Shown piece by piece: positions 44,191 to 53,500 of a DNA stretch of 64,000 bases. Each line of letters starts with the position of its first letter. The stretch's first letter is position 1. The notes beneath the pieces were generated by a model, which saw nothing but the letters and a program-made list of their open reading frames with translations, made no database searches and had not been told where the DNA came from. Position numbers and translations under genes: made by a program. Origin of the DNA: Ciborinia camelliae (Eukaryota > Ascomycota > Leotiomycetes > Helotiales > Sclerotiniaceae); NCBI GenBank assembly GCA_025890175.1, contig JANPYM010000001.1:5226909-5290908 (forward strand), written 5' to 3'.

Positions 44191-45353
44191 TGCTATTCTT
44201 CCCTTTCCACTCCTAGAAACGCGTTGCAATTCAATACCATTAAAATATCACAGTCCAGTTAGCTGATGAAGCGTTTTCTATGCAGGCCAGCTACCGAAAG
44301 AGCCGTGATGGTGGAAGTGCTTAATCGCCATAAAAATTGATACCAAAATCATACTCAGAATCAACATCAAGATCACACGATGGGAGAATGAGAATTGAGA
44401 ACTGCGTTTGAGAAATATCTTTCTGACTTTAATTTTTTTTTCTGGCGATTTGTACGAGACTCAAGATTCGTTTGCATCGACTAAGAGTGAGGTTGGGTGG
44501 TGATTTGTTATGAGGGATAGGGGTGGAAAGAGTGAACGGTTTTCGTCTGGAACAATTTTCGTTTTTTTTTCTCTGTATTGCCTCTATTACTGACCTGGCC
44601 ATACACAATTGGAGAAAGTCCATACGAAAGATGGCGATTTTTGCTTCCCGGAGAGACGTATAGTAGTTATCTGCTGGTGTACTAATTGTATCGTTGGCGC
44701 GTTTTGGGCGTACGTAGCCCTTTCGAAATCAGTTGGGATGGAAGAATCAGAAAGATGGGTACCTAGATAGGTATTTTCAATATTGATATTACTTTTTTTT
44801 TTTACCTTTTATCTTGATTGTGAGAGACTGCTGGGATGTATGTATGTATGTATATATGTGTCTTGTGATATTATGTGAGATGGTATAGTATGGTATGTTA
44901 TGGTATTGGGTTATTTTTTGGGGGTTTACTAGGCAGGTATCATTTGAGAGTTTGGGGTTGGGAGTGGATAGATAGGGGGATGCAATGCAATGCAATTTAG
45001 TTCACGAGATGAGGGGGTTGAGGGGTTTTGAGGTTTTGGGGGCGGCGGGAGGGAGCGGGGAGCGGGGAGCGGGGTTTGGAGAACCTTTTTCCCCAAAATA
45101 TTAAGATTTGGATTTAGATTTAGATTGAGATTAAGATTGAGATCGAGGAGATGGAGATGGTCGGTTTCTTTTTCTTTTTCTTGATTTTCTTTTTTGATTT
45201 TTCTTTTGGCGACGAGGTGGTGAGGTGGTGAGGTGGTGAGGTGGTATGGGGTCTGGGTATGGGTATAGGTAGAGTAGAAAAAGAAAAGAAATGTCGTGGG
45301 AGGTTGATAATAGGTTGATAAAGCTGGATGTTGGTTGATTGGTTGGTTGGTTT

Positions 45354-45473
45354 TTGATGCTTGATGCTTGATGCTTGATGCTTGATGCTTGATGCTTGAT
45401 GCTTGATGCTTGATGCTTGATGCTTGATGCTTGATGCTTGATGCTTGATGCTTGATGCTTGATGCTTGATTTT
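45354..45473. repeat. 7-bp tandem array (TTGATGC)
   Basis: About 17 copies of TTGATGC run almost without change for 120 bp. Since 7 is not a multiple of three, the reverse-strand frame passes through all three phases and spells a repeating KHQASSI peptide. Confidence 0.92.
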
Positions 45474-45780
45474 GGCAGGAAAGGGGAAGGAGGGAAGGAT
45501 GGAAAGGGGAAGGAGGAAAGAGGATTGTGTATGGGGAGGGGAGGGGAGGCAAGCGGGAATGAGGAAGAAGAGGGGGGGGGGGTTGGGGATTCGGGATTCG
45601 GGATTCCTTGGGAGGTCCAAGGGTATATCTGATATTGGATATTGGATATCTGGGTTGAATGTAGGTATTATGGATTTGTATTGTAGGGCTACTTGAGAAG
45701 GGGGAATATCTTATTAGGTTTTTCACTTACTTGGTTATCTTGGTTACCTCACTTGGTTATCTTGGTTATCTTGGATGTTT

Positions 45781-45861
45781 GATGTAGGTGATGTAGGTGA
45801 TGTAGGTGATGTAGGTGATGTAGGTGATGTAGGTGATGTAGGTGATGTAGGTGATGTAGGT
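45781..45861. repeat. 9-bp tandem array (GATGTAGGT)
   Basis: Nine copies of GATGTAGGT stand in a row. It is preceded by imperfect CTTGGTTATCTTGGTTA repeats. Confidence 0.92.
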
Positions 45862-45948
45862 GATTTATCTTAAGATATTTATTAACGTATTGGTCTGCTC
45901 TGGTCTGGTGTTATAAATTTTGTAGATGGATTGGATGGATACTGGTGA

Positions 45949-46068
45949 GGTGATTGGGATTGGGATTGGGATTGGGATTGGGATTGGGATTGGGATTGGG
46001 ATTGGGATTGGGATTGGGATTGGGATTGGGATTGGGATTGGGATTGGGATTGGGATTGGGATTGGGAG
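45949..46068 (+). repeat. 6-bp tandem array (GGGATT), G-quadruplex prone
   Basis: About 19 perfect copies of GGGATT lie on the plus strand, followed by a further G-rich purine tract to about 46170 (GGGGAGAGGGGAAAAGG units). Runs of three G with 3-nt loops are the textbook pattern for four-stranded G structures. The unit resembles, but is not, the fungal telomere repeat TTAGGG. Confidence 0.93.
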
Positions 46069-48214
46069 GAGGGGATGGGGAGGGGACGGGGAGCCAAGGG
46101 GGGGAGAGGGGAAAAGGAGGAGGGGGAGAGGGGAAAAGGAGGAGGGGGAGAGGGGAAAAGGAGGAGGGGGAGAGAGTGAGAAATGTATGAGTAATGGAAG
46201 GTTGGGGGAATGATATTATATGAATGAATTAATGAATAATTATTCCACATCCACCATATAATATCTATTCCAGAGTATCTAGGTAATCTTGAACCGCCAA
46301 ATAATACACTCAATTCAAGTCAACTCGGTATATATACATACATACATACAGCAGAAATCCCCATCCCTATCTCATCCCAATCCAGCCCTCTAATTACCAT
46401 AACCCTTCAATATTATTACCAGAAATAATATACCCACTTCTCTATCGACCAACCGAATTAAGCTATTTCTTTATAAATTCTATCCCGTACCTACCTAGTA
46501 CAATCCGAGTCCGAGTCCGAGTCCGAGTCTGTTCTCTATAGATCTAAATCTATCTAGATCTAATTTAAACTTAGTTGGTAAGTTGGTAAGTTGGCAAGTT
46601 GGTAAGTTGGTAGCCGAAAAATCGTTAGCGGAGCGGGGTTGTGTATAGGAGCTGGACTCTGGAGGACTGTTGCGCAGTAAGGTATGGCGAATCTCGTGCT
46701 ACCTAGGTATGCTAGATAGAAAATGACTACCTAATTAGTAGCAAGGGAGATACAACTATAACTTCCATATATACCTACCAACCTAGCCCCATACAGATAA
46801 TATTTCAATACAATACAACCTACCCTCAAATAAACCCCCCCAAAAATAGAAAACAAAATACCGCCCGGTCTATATAACATGACTAACTTAAATAGATACA
46901 GATACAGAATATATAAGGTCAGGGAGTACCGGCATCCATACATGGATACCCCAAGTTCCCAACCACGAATCGTCAATCGCCAATCGGCAATAACGTCGAT
47001 CAATAGATTAGTTGCTAAATCCATCCAATCCAATCCATACAATCCCCCACATACAGATTATGTCCCCAGTAGTTCATTCGTTCGTTCATTCATGCTCGAG
47101 CTCGAGGACTCCGTGATTCGGGGCGGAATCGAAAAGAAAGCTACGGTCATTAACTCCCGGGAACCAGTGATAAAATCATCATCGGGAATTCACAAAAATG
47201 CGAGAAGAGGAGAGGAATATAGTATCTGGGAGTATGGTTTTTTGTTTGGTATATTTGCTCTTTGCTTTATTTATTTATTTATTTATTTGATATCATATAT
47301 ATTCGATTCGACATCCATCCGCAAAACTGAATGAATTCCCTCCTCCCTCCTCCCTTCCACCCCGATACACCCATCCATCAGATAATTAATTGATCATAGT
47401 ATATTCTATAAGAAAATCTCAAGCCAAGCGAAGCCAAGACTCCCGGCCACCGGCGGAGCCTTCCCACACCACACTTCCAAGGCCATGTGCAAGTCTAGAC
47501 TCCCAAGAGAACCCCACTTAGGAAATGAACTAACTAGTCATAATGGCTCTCAGATGCTTCAAAATTGAGATGATCATCACATGTGATTCAGGAAGTCAAG
47601 TCAAGTCAAGCCAAGTCAAGTCAGCCTTCTCAAAGTGGTACATTCGAATCCTTTTTTTTCTCTCTGGATCAGACCTATTGAATAAATGGGAATGATTATT
47701 TATTGCTGTCTTTATAGCAGCCGATGAAAATTGTCTCCGTATGCTAACTAACCACTGGTTTTTATATAAAAAATAGTTGCCACATACTAGGTATGTAAAA
47801 GCACTTTTGACCACCCTTCGAACAACTTGAACAGTATTTTAGTAAATGGTACATACCTACTAGACATAACAAGGGCATTAGATCAAACTCTAAAAGCTAC
47901 CGAACAGGATATAAGCTTCATCCATTACCCCATTTGGTCATGACTAGGAGATCATTGTGGGGTAGCGCCAAATGCTACCAAAATTAGCCTGCGATTTCGT
48001 GATCCAAGTGGGCAAAATCGAAGGCACTTGGAGCTTTGGTAGTCAACTATGACATAGTCAATTGGTAGGATGGAATCTATAAGAGAGCCTCGATTCCCGT
48101 GCTCTTGCACTTTTCTGCTTTGAATGGAAAATTTCCAATTGACGAAATTTAAATATACTCATTCGAAGATAACTTTGAAATTCGAATAATATCCTCACTG
48201 CATCTTCAACGAAA

Positions 48215-49105
48215 ATGTATATCCCACGGCCAGAAAGAACTGGTCTCACAAATAGACCAAGACCGGGTCGACCGACGGGCGAGATGGGAGCAGCAAGAGC
48301 AGCATTAGGTGCTACGATTCCCCCAACACCACCTCCACAAATGAGCCAAAAATATATAAATATAGGCCGCGATCCAAGAGGACGGCCAACGGGCGAGATG
48401 GGTGCAGCAAGGGCCGCGCTGGGTGCTACAATCGAATCAGAAAATGAATCTGGCCCGGGAGATGCGAGATCTGGATCATCGACCAACACCGTCAATAGTA
48501 ACCGACCCCTCAGATTTCAAGAATCCTATCTACCAACTGAGAACGGTACACGAGTCATCTCACGTCCCATCCAACCGCCAGCTTCGGTATACTCGCTACG
48601 CCCTGGCGAAACCGTTTCACAGATGACGCAAAGAGTGGATAACGAATTGCTTGAAGCGGTTTCAAGATATCCTATATTCCAAAACTCTCTACCCAAGCCT
48701 CCATCACCTGCTGGACCATCATCCTCTCGACCAACACGACCAATGACGATATTAGACGAGGAAGTGAGTCGACGGGTGTCTACATTCCCTATCTTCCAAC
48801 AGAACAATAGAGCCGAGGGGAACATGTCCGCAAGAAGAAGAAGAAGCAATGAAGAATTGGGAAGGGGCGGAGCTGTAGAGCTTATAAGAAGATATAATGT
48901 GTTCTTCCGCCGGGATATTGGGGCGCTTACCATCCAGAGATCCGAGGAATGGTGGTCAACTCGTCGGCCAGGCCCGATAACCCCGGGATTCCTGATCCCG
49001 CCGCCAGCGTATGAGCTCCTGACCCCGCCGCCAGCGTATGAGCATGCACCAGCGTATGAGCATCCGCCGTCATATGATGGGGTGGGTGAATCCCTTGGCA
49101 CTTAA
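48215..49105 (+). CDS. Disordered proline-rich protein with PPxY motifs, 296 aa
   Basis: I recognise no domain. A single-exon frame begins at the ATG at 48215. Near the N-terminus an 18-residue segment GRPTGEMGAARAALGATI occurs twice (about residues 18-35 and 56-73), separated by a Pro-rich linker. The middle holds two similar boxes, ELLEAVSRYPIFQNSLP and EEVSRRVSTFPIFQQNN, and a third related RRYNVFFRRDIG. The C-terminus carries PPAYELL, PPAYEHA and PPSYDGV, classical PPxY motifs that bind WW domains such as those of Rsp5/Nedd4 ubiquitin ligases. The composition is that of an intrinsically disordered adaptor. The function is inferred from the motifs only. The frame could also have introns. 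Confidence 0.6.
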   Translation: MYIPRPERTGLTNRPRPGRPTGEMGAARAALGATIPPTPPPQMSQKYINIGRDPRGRPTGEMGAARAALGATIESENESGPGDARSGSSTNTVNSNRPLRFQESYLPTENGTRVISRPIQPPASVYSLRPGETVSQMTQRVDNELLEAVSRYPIFQNSLPKPPSPAGPSSSRPTRPMTILDEEVSRRVSTFPIFQQNNRAEGNMSARRRRSNEELGRGGAVELIRRYNVFFRRDIGALTIQRSEEWWSTRRPGPITPGFLIPPPAYELLTPPPAYEHAPAYEHPPSYDGVGESLGT

Positions 49106-49519
49106 AGCGAGGCTGTGCCAAGTGAGACGGACGCCGAGAGCGATGCGGAAAATGCTGGTATTCCCGTCCCTCCTCCTTAACCTCCAGCTTATTTCAGGGG
49201 AATTTAAAGGGGTTGAATTGGGAGTTTTGAATTTTAGGGTTTGGAAAGTGCGGTGTTTTAGTCGGTAGTGGAAACCAGACAGGGACATTGAAACAGGCAG
49301 GGTCCCTACATTGGGATAGACTTGGACATTGGGAAACCCTGGATGATCGGGGGAACCTGGAGCATTGGGATGGTCAGAGTTAATGTGATGTATAGCAACA
49401 TTGGGATATAGATAGATAATGGAAATCAAGAACCTTGTTCTAAAACACAATCGATATAACCTTTACCTACTCTTTGACGCCAATCTGAAAACTCATATAT
49501 CAACCAATTGTCTTCAATA
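49106..49519. other. Intergenic region with imperfect CATTGGGA repeats
   Basis: There is no gene. Between 49280 and 49410 the words ACATTGGGA, GCATTGGGA and ACATTGGGATA recur irregularly. Confidence 0.45.
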
Positions 49520-49691
49520 GTCCGGACTGCAGTCAGAATGTGATAGGTTTCGATGTTTGAAAACCTGTGAAAATTTGATCATAACTTAATAATCCGAGTG
49601 GATTTTAAAGTCTCAAATGGAATCAATATATCGAGTAAATTGAATATGAAATGAATTCAAGAATTTCTCATTGTCAGACTGCAGTCCGGAC
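49520..49691. mobile_element. 172-bp MITE candidate with perfect 15-bp inverted ends
   Basis: GTCCGGACTGCAGTC at 49520-49534 and its exact complement GACTGCAGTCCGGAC at 49677-49691 enclose AT-rich non-coding DNA. The ends are themselves partly palindromic (GTCCGGAC, CTGCAG). No clear target duplication is visible, so superfamily assignment is open. Confidence 0.65.
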
Positions 49692-49722
49692 GATGGGAAA
49701 CCAAGGATCAACTCATGAATGA

Positions 49723-50478
49723 TCATGGCATCTCCCTCCAGGCATACTGCATCATCTGTGCTACCGCTAAAGCAGGCTGAATTCCCTTCACCAATGCTAG
49801 CAAGTAAAGTGTCGCATCAAGTCCACAACTGATGCCTCCACTACTGATAACCCTTACTTTCCCATTTAAGCTCAATTGTTCCTTCACATATCTGAAGTTC
49901 AAGGACGCAGGATTTGGTATGACAGTTGTTGGTTTGCGCATTGGGTTTTTCGCAGTATATGCATCGCAGATGACTTTAAGTTTCGGGAGAGTGAGAAAAT
50001 GAGTAGTAGCATTCAAGCCGGAGAATGTACCTGCAGAACCGAGGAAGAGAGCCCCAGTACAAATCGACATGATTATACGCGGAGCGCCCAGACGAGGCGA
50101 TGGCCCAAGCCTTGTGAACTCTTTGATAATGTTGAGCATATCTGAGAATGTACTGTCCTGGTGTGGATACAGATGAGGGAAGATATCATCGGGAGTACCA
50201 CCGGGTTGGATGAGGATGTCATAGTTTTCGAGAGTCTCAAAGGCTGTGATGAAGGAAACGTGGCGTTCAGTTTTTACACCTTCGGCTGACGTGGTTATTT
50301 CGTTTTGAGCTGCGATGGTAAGTTTGAATGGATCTGCGCTCAATGCGACATTTCCGAGGATATCAAGAGGTCCATGGATACCAAGTGTATTGAAAGTATC
50401 ATATGCGAGGAAAAGCACGGAGATTTGGGATGAGTCTGGAGTACCCTCCATTGAAGTGTCTGGTTTGGCTTCTGCCAT
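49723..50478 (-). CDS. DJ-1/PfpI family protein, 251 aa
   Basis: This is a class I glutamine-amidotransferase-like fold. The first in-frame ATG is at 50478 (MAEAKPDTSM); the open frame continues upstream only from a TTG. ISVLFLAYDTFNTLGIHGPLDILG is the first strand with the family glutamate replaced by a His-Gly turn. IQPGGTPDD is the glycine loop, and SICTGALFLGSAG is the nucleophile elbow with Cys140. ATTHFLTLPKL contains His160 at the usual position. VRVISSGGISCGLDATLYLL is the SxGxSAGxD-like C-terminal motif. Fungal members include isonitrile hydratase-like and glyoxalase-III-like proteins; the reaction here cannot be told. It is divergent from the GFA protein gene. Confidence 0.88.
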   Translation of the reverse strand: MAEAKPDTSMEGTPDSSQISVLFLAYDTFNTLGIHGPLDILGNVALSADPFKLTIAAQNEITTSAEGVKTERHVSFITAFETLENYDILIQPGGTPDDIFPHLYPHQDSTFSDMLNIIKEFTRLGPSPRLGAPRIIMSICTGALFLGSAGTFSGLNATTHFLTLPKLKVICDAYTAKNPMRKPTTVIPNPASLNFRYVKEQLSLNGKVRVISSGGISCGLDATLYLLALVKGIQPALAVAQMMQYAWREMP

Positions 50479-51177
50479 TGTGGCTAGATTTATCAAATTA
50501 CCCCTGGAGAAGTCTGAAGATAGATGAAGAGATGGTTGGACTTTATAGGATGGTTTTACGAAGATGAAGTGAAAGTCGCGTCTTGGTTACACGAGAAACG
50601 CCACATCTTAGCCATCGGAGCGGAGAGACATTGACTCAGCTAATCTTACCTACTTTACCTATGAGTCTGTCTGCAATAAGCGGTGTGATGGGATTGTTGA
50701 ATTGAGGTTTTGAAATGGTCTTGATGTATATCTTGAAAGAAGATACACAAGAGGTCAACACAAGAATTGCCAAGGCGCTAAACAACCCCGCTCCCGGTGA
50801 GCTTCGAATGTTCTGAATTTGTAGTCGAGATAGGAACTACCTACACATTTCAATTTGACAGAAATCCCTCATCGCGAAACCAGCTGATCTCACGCCTCAT
50901 CATTAGAAAATGTAACCTTATTTGTTTGCAAATTGATTAAATGCATATGCACCTTCCCCGCGCGCCCTTACGCCATGCGTTTGGCAGCTGCTTATGATGC
51001 ACGATAAGTGAATGATAAATGGGCAGGAGATTATCTTCCGTCTGCTGCGGGGTATAAGGTCAAGTAACATACATCTTCTTAGATTTTTAAATGGGAGTCT
51101 TGCACTGAAGGACCATCTATTCTCATATTCCAGACCTCCCTAGTAATTACCAGCTCTCCTCACGTGTCTCTTTCCAA
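50479..51177. promoter_or_regulatory. Divergent DJ-1/GFA intergenic region
   Basis: 699 bp between the two start codons must contain both promoters. I see no specific site. Confidence 0.4.
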
Positions 51178-51861
51178 ATGGCCTCAACACACACCACAAA
51201 CACCACCCCCACCCGCAAACCCTTCCATGGTTCATGCCACTGCGGACTAATCCGGTTCATCATATTCATGAGCCTCCCACCCCCCATCATCGAAGCAACC
51301 CCAGCCGCAAAATCCACCGTGCGTTTCCGCAAATGCAACTGCACGACCTGTCACAAGATGGGTCTCTTCCACATCCGACTCCCTGATTCCCCAAATGATT
51401 TCATGCTCTTGAATCCACGCGGAATGCCGCACGAAGAAGGCGGATGGCAAGATCAGGGCTTGAAAACTTATCAATGTTTTGATAAAATGTTGGATTGGTG
51501 GTTTTGTGGGACGTGCGGCGTGAGACCTTTTGCTACGGGGTTGGATTTGCGGAATGGGGAATTGAGGAAGGTTGATTTGAGGGAATTGGGGGTGGAGGAA
51601 GTTGATGGGGAGGAGGTGGGGGTGGGAGAGAGAGAGGTTTGGATGTGTTCAAAGGGGGGAAAGGACGTGAATGGGAAGATGGTGGAGTGGATAGAGGGGA
51701 CCACGGGGTATTTGAGTGTTAATGCTACGGCGTTGGAGGCGGGTCAGGAAGGGTGCGATTTGAGGGAGTGGCATGAGAAGGGATGGATTAGTTATTTGGA
51801 TTGTTTGGATCGGAAGGAAGAGAATAGGTTGGGTAGACCATGGAGGGGTGGAATGTATTGA
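51178..51861 (+). CDS. GFA/CENP-V zinc-binding domain protein, 227 aa
   Basis: The family is related to glutathione-dependent formaldehyde-activating enzyme. Many fungal members are uncharacterised, and some may handle S-hydroxymethylglutathione. A single exon begins at 51178. The zinc ligands are visible as FHGSCHCGLIRF, CNCTTCHKMG and WWFCGTCGVRPFATG, the complete CxC, CxxC and CxxC sets. A long acidic stretch (about residues 135-160) lies between the zinc core and the C-terminus. The insertion FIIFMSLPPPIIEATPAAKS after the first CxC is unusual but in frame. The end RLGRPWRGGMY is typical. It is convergent with the enoyl-CoA hydratase-like gene, 158 bp away. Confidence 0.87.
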   Translation: MASTHTTNTTPTRKPFHGSCHCGLIRFIIFMSLPPPIIEATPAAKSTVRFRKCNCTTCHKMGLFHIRLPDSPNDFMLLNPRGMPHEEGGWQDQGLKTYQCFDKMLDWWFCGTCGVRPFATGLDLRNGELRKVDLRELGVEEVDGEEVGVGEREVWMCSKGGKDVNGKMVEWIEGTTGYLSVNATALEAGQEGCDLREWHEKGWISYLDCLDRKEENRLGRPWRGGMY

Positions 51862-52019
51862 TGGTAGGTTTGTGGGTGGTATGAGAGCATGATTGATTAC
51901 AATGCCACGACGATTAGCCTAAGAATGGATTTCCACTGATGTGCGGTGTTTCATGGTATAAAATTTATGACTGCTTAACGGGAGGGGATATAAACTGGCT
52001 AAATACAAAAAATAAAAAA

Positions 52020-52850
52020 TCACAATTTACTGGGTACCCAATTCGGTTTCCTCTTTTCCACAAAACTCCTCACTCCTTCCTTCATGTTCGGACCCTTATC
52101 CATCCTACTATACCAATTTTGCTCTATCAATCTCGTCCCTTCCTCCGCACCTACTCCTTCCCATCCCATTTTAATTCCCTCCCTACTCACAATAACACTA
52201 TCCGGACTATTCGCGGCTATCAGTTCCGCCATTTTGATAGCTTCCTCGACACTCTTCCCCGTTCCCACAACCCTATTAACCAACCCCCATTCCATCGCCT
52301 CTTCCGCTCCCAGCGTCCTTCCCGTTAACGCCATTTCCATAGCCCTTTGTTTGCCTACCGTCCTCACCAACCTGGTCAATGCGCCAGCAAGTGCCACCAC
52401 CCCTATCTTGACCTCCGGTAACGCAAACACCGCATGGGATTCTGCAATCACCATATCTGCATTGATGATCATCTCGCACCCACCCCCAAAGCATATCCCA
52501 TTCACAGCACATATTATAGGTTTCTTTCCGCCTCGACGACTGAGACCGCCAAAACCCGAGGTTGGTAATGAACGAGCTTGACTCGAGGCCGAGGTGGATA
52601 CCGAATTATTGGAATGATCCCATTCTTTGAGATCCGCGCCGGCACAGAAACTCCGTCCGACACCAGTGACGATGGCGCACCGGAGGCCTGGCTCGGCGTC
52701 AAACCATCGGAACACTCGATCTAGTTCGTTGTGGGTGAAGGTATCGAGGCAGTTGAGGGATGAGGGTCGGTTGATGGTGACGAGGAGGGTGGAGGCGGTT
52801 GGGAAGGAGAGGAGAGTATTTTTGAGGGGTGTGCCTGTTCCGGTGGACAT
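52020..52850 (-). CDS. Peroxisomal enoyl-CoA hydratase/isomerase family protein, 276 aa
   Basis: This crotonase-fold enzyme acts on acyl-CoA thioesters. A single exon from the ATG at 52850 gives MSTGTGTPLKNTLLSFPTAS; the open frame extends upstream only from a TTG. GRSFCAGADLKEWD forms the first part of the oxyanion hole. GICFGGGCEMIINADM is the second, with FALPEVKIGVVALAGALTRL. Glutamate in the PEVKIG segment is near the catalytic position of hydratases. The protein ends in SKL, the canonical type 1 peroxisomal targeting signal, so a role in peroxisomal beta-oxidation or a related acyl-CoA pathway is likely. The substrate cannot be told from sequence. Confidence 0.91.
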   Translation of the reverse strand: MSTGTGTPLKNTLLSFPTASTLLVTINRPSSLNCLDTFTHNELDRVFRWFDAEPGLRCAIVTGVGRSFCAGADLKEWDHSNNSVSTSASSQARSLPTSGFGGLSRRGGKKPIICAVNGICFGGGCEMIINADMVIAESHAVFALPEVKIGVVALAGALTRLVRTVGKQRAMEMALTGRTLGAEEAMEWGLVNRVVGTGKSVEEAIKMAELIAANSPDSVIVSREGIKMGWEGVGAEEGTRLIEQNWYSRMDKGPNMKEGVRSFVEKRKPNWVPSKL

Positions 52851-53500
52851 ATTGTGGGATTTGGGATGGCGGGGTATGGTTGAGGGAGTGCCAGCTGCAA
52901 AATTGAGAGAATCAAGAGAAAATTGTGCAACTCTACTGTACAAAGTTTATTAACATTGTGCTCGGTGATGTACTGTAGGTTAGAGGAAGATGCGTTGTGC
53001 GTTGTCAATGAAGCGGCCCCCCATATTTTGTGGGGGAAGAGGGAAGATCACCAATGGCGCACCGACTTGTCGAACGCTTATTATACAAAACTTATATTAA
53101 AATATATTAAAAAGGTAACAATTTGAAAAATTGATTGAAATTCCATTTTAAATTCATTTTCTATCAAAGTTCATATGGTGATATAAAATTAATCAAAATA
53201 TTATATACTTGAATATCAACCTAACTTTTGTTAGCTTTGAAATATATAATCATAATTATAGTTTTAATAAGGATTTTATTTTGAGAATCCCACAAGTCTG
53301 TGCACTTATTGGTAAACCTTTGAAAAGTCCGGGGTATATCAGGGATAGCCCTTCTCGTGTCACGGTGATACAAATTATCTCAATCGAAGTGTAACTGTAT
53401 ATATACTAGCTTACCCGTTCGAGGTAGGTATTATCTAGACGAGCTTTAACCTACAAGAGGAACTGGAATCCCTTTTCTCTTTTCCCTACATAGGAAACCA
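52851..53500. other. AT-rich intergenic region
   Basis: No gene. 53080-53290 is extremely AT-rich, with ATATATTAAAA-like tracts. The left part holds the promoter of the hydratase-like gene. Confidence 0.5.

Larger units (their letters stand above)
44191..48214. other. 4-kb gene-free block rich in tandem repeats
   Basis: No gene is recognisable. Long open frames here (44929-45726 and 45120-45620 minus, 45926-46313 both strands) are products of tandem repeats. Besides the arrays listed separately it has GAGTGAG/GGTGGTGAGGT runs near 45210, a CCGAGT array at 46503-46527, GTTGGTAA repeats at 46573-46610, and a TCAAG/CCAAG array at 47594-47625. It is the longest apparently empty stretch in the window apart from the right end. 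Confidence 0.6.

Noticed and set aside
44929..45726. 265-codon minus-strand frame
   Set aside because: It is built mostly from the TTGATGC array and Pro/Ser/Asn low complexity.
45882..46313. Frames with poly-SQ or poly-GI peptides
   Set aside because: They are translations of the GGGATT array.
46731..47334. Small frames on both strands
   Set aside because: They have no motif or coding-like composition and are surrounded by simple repeats.
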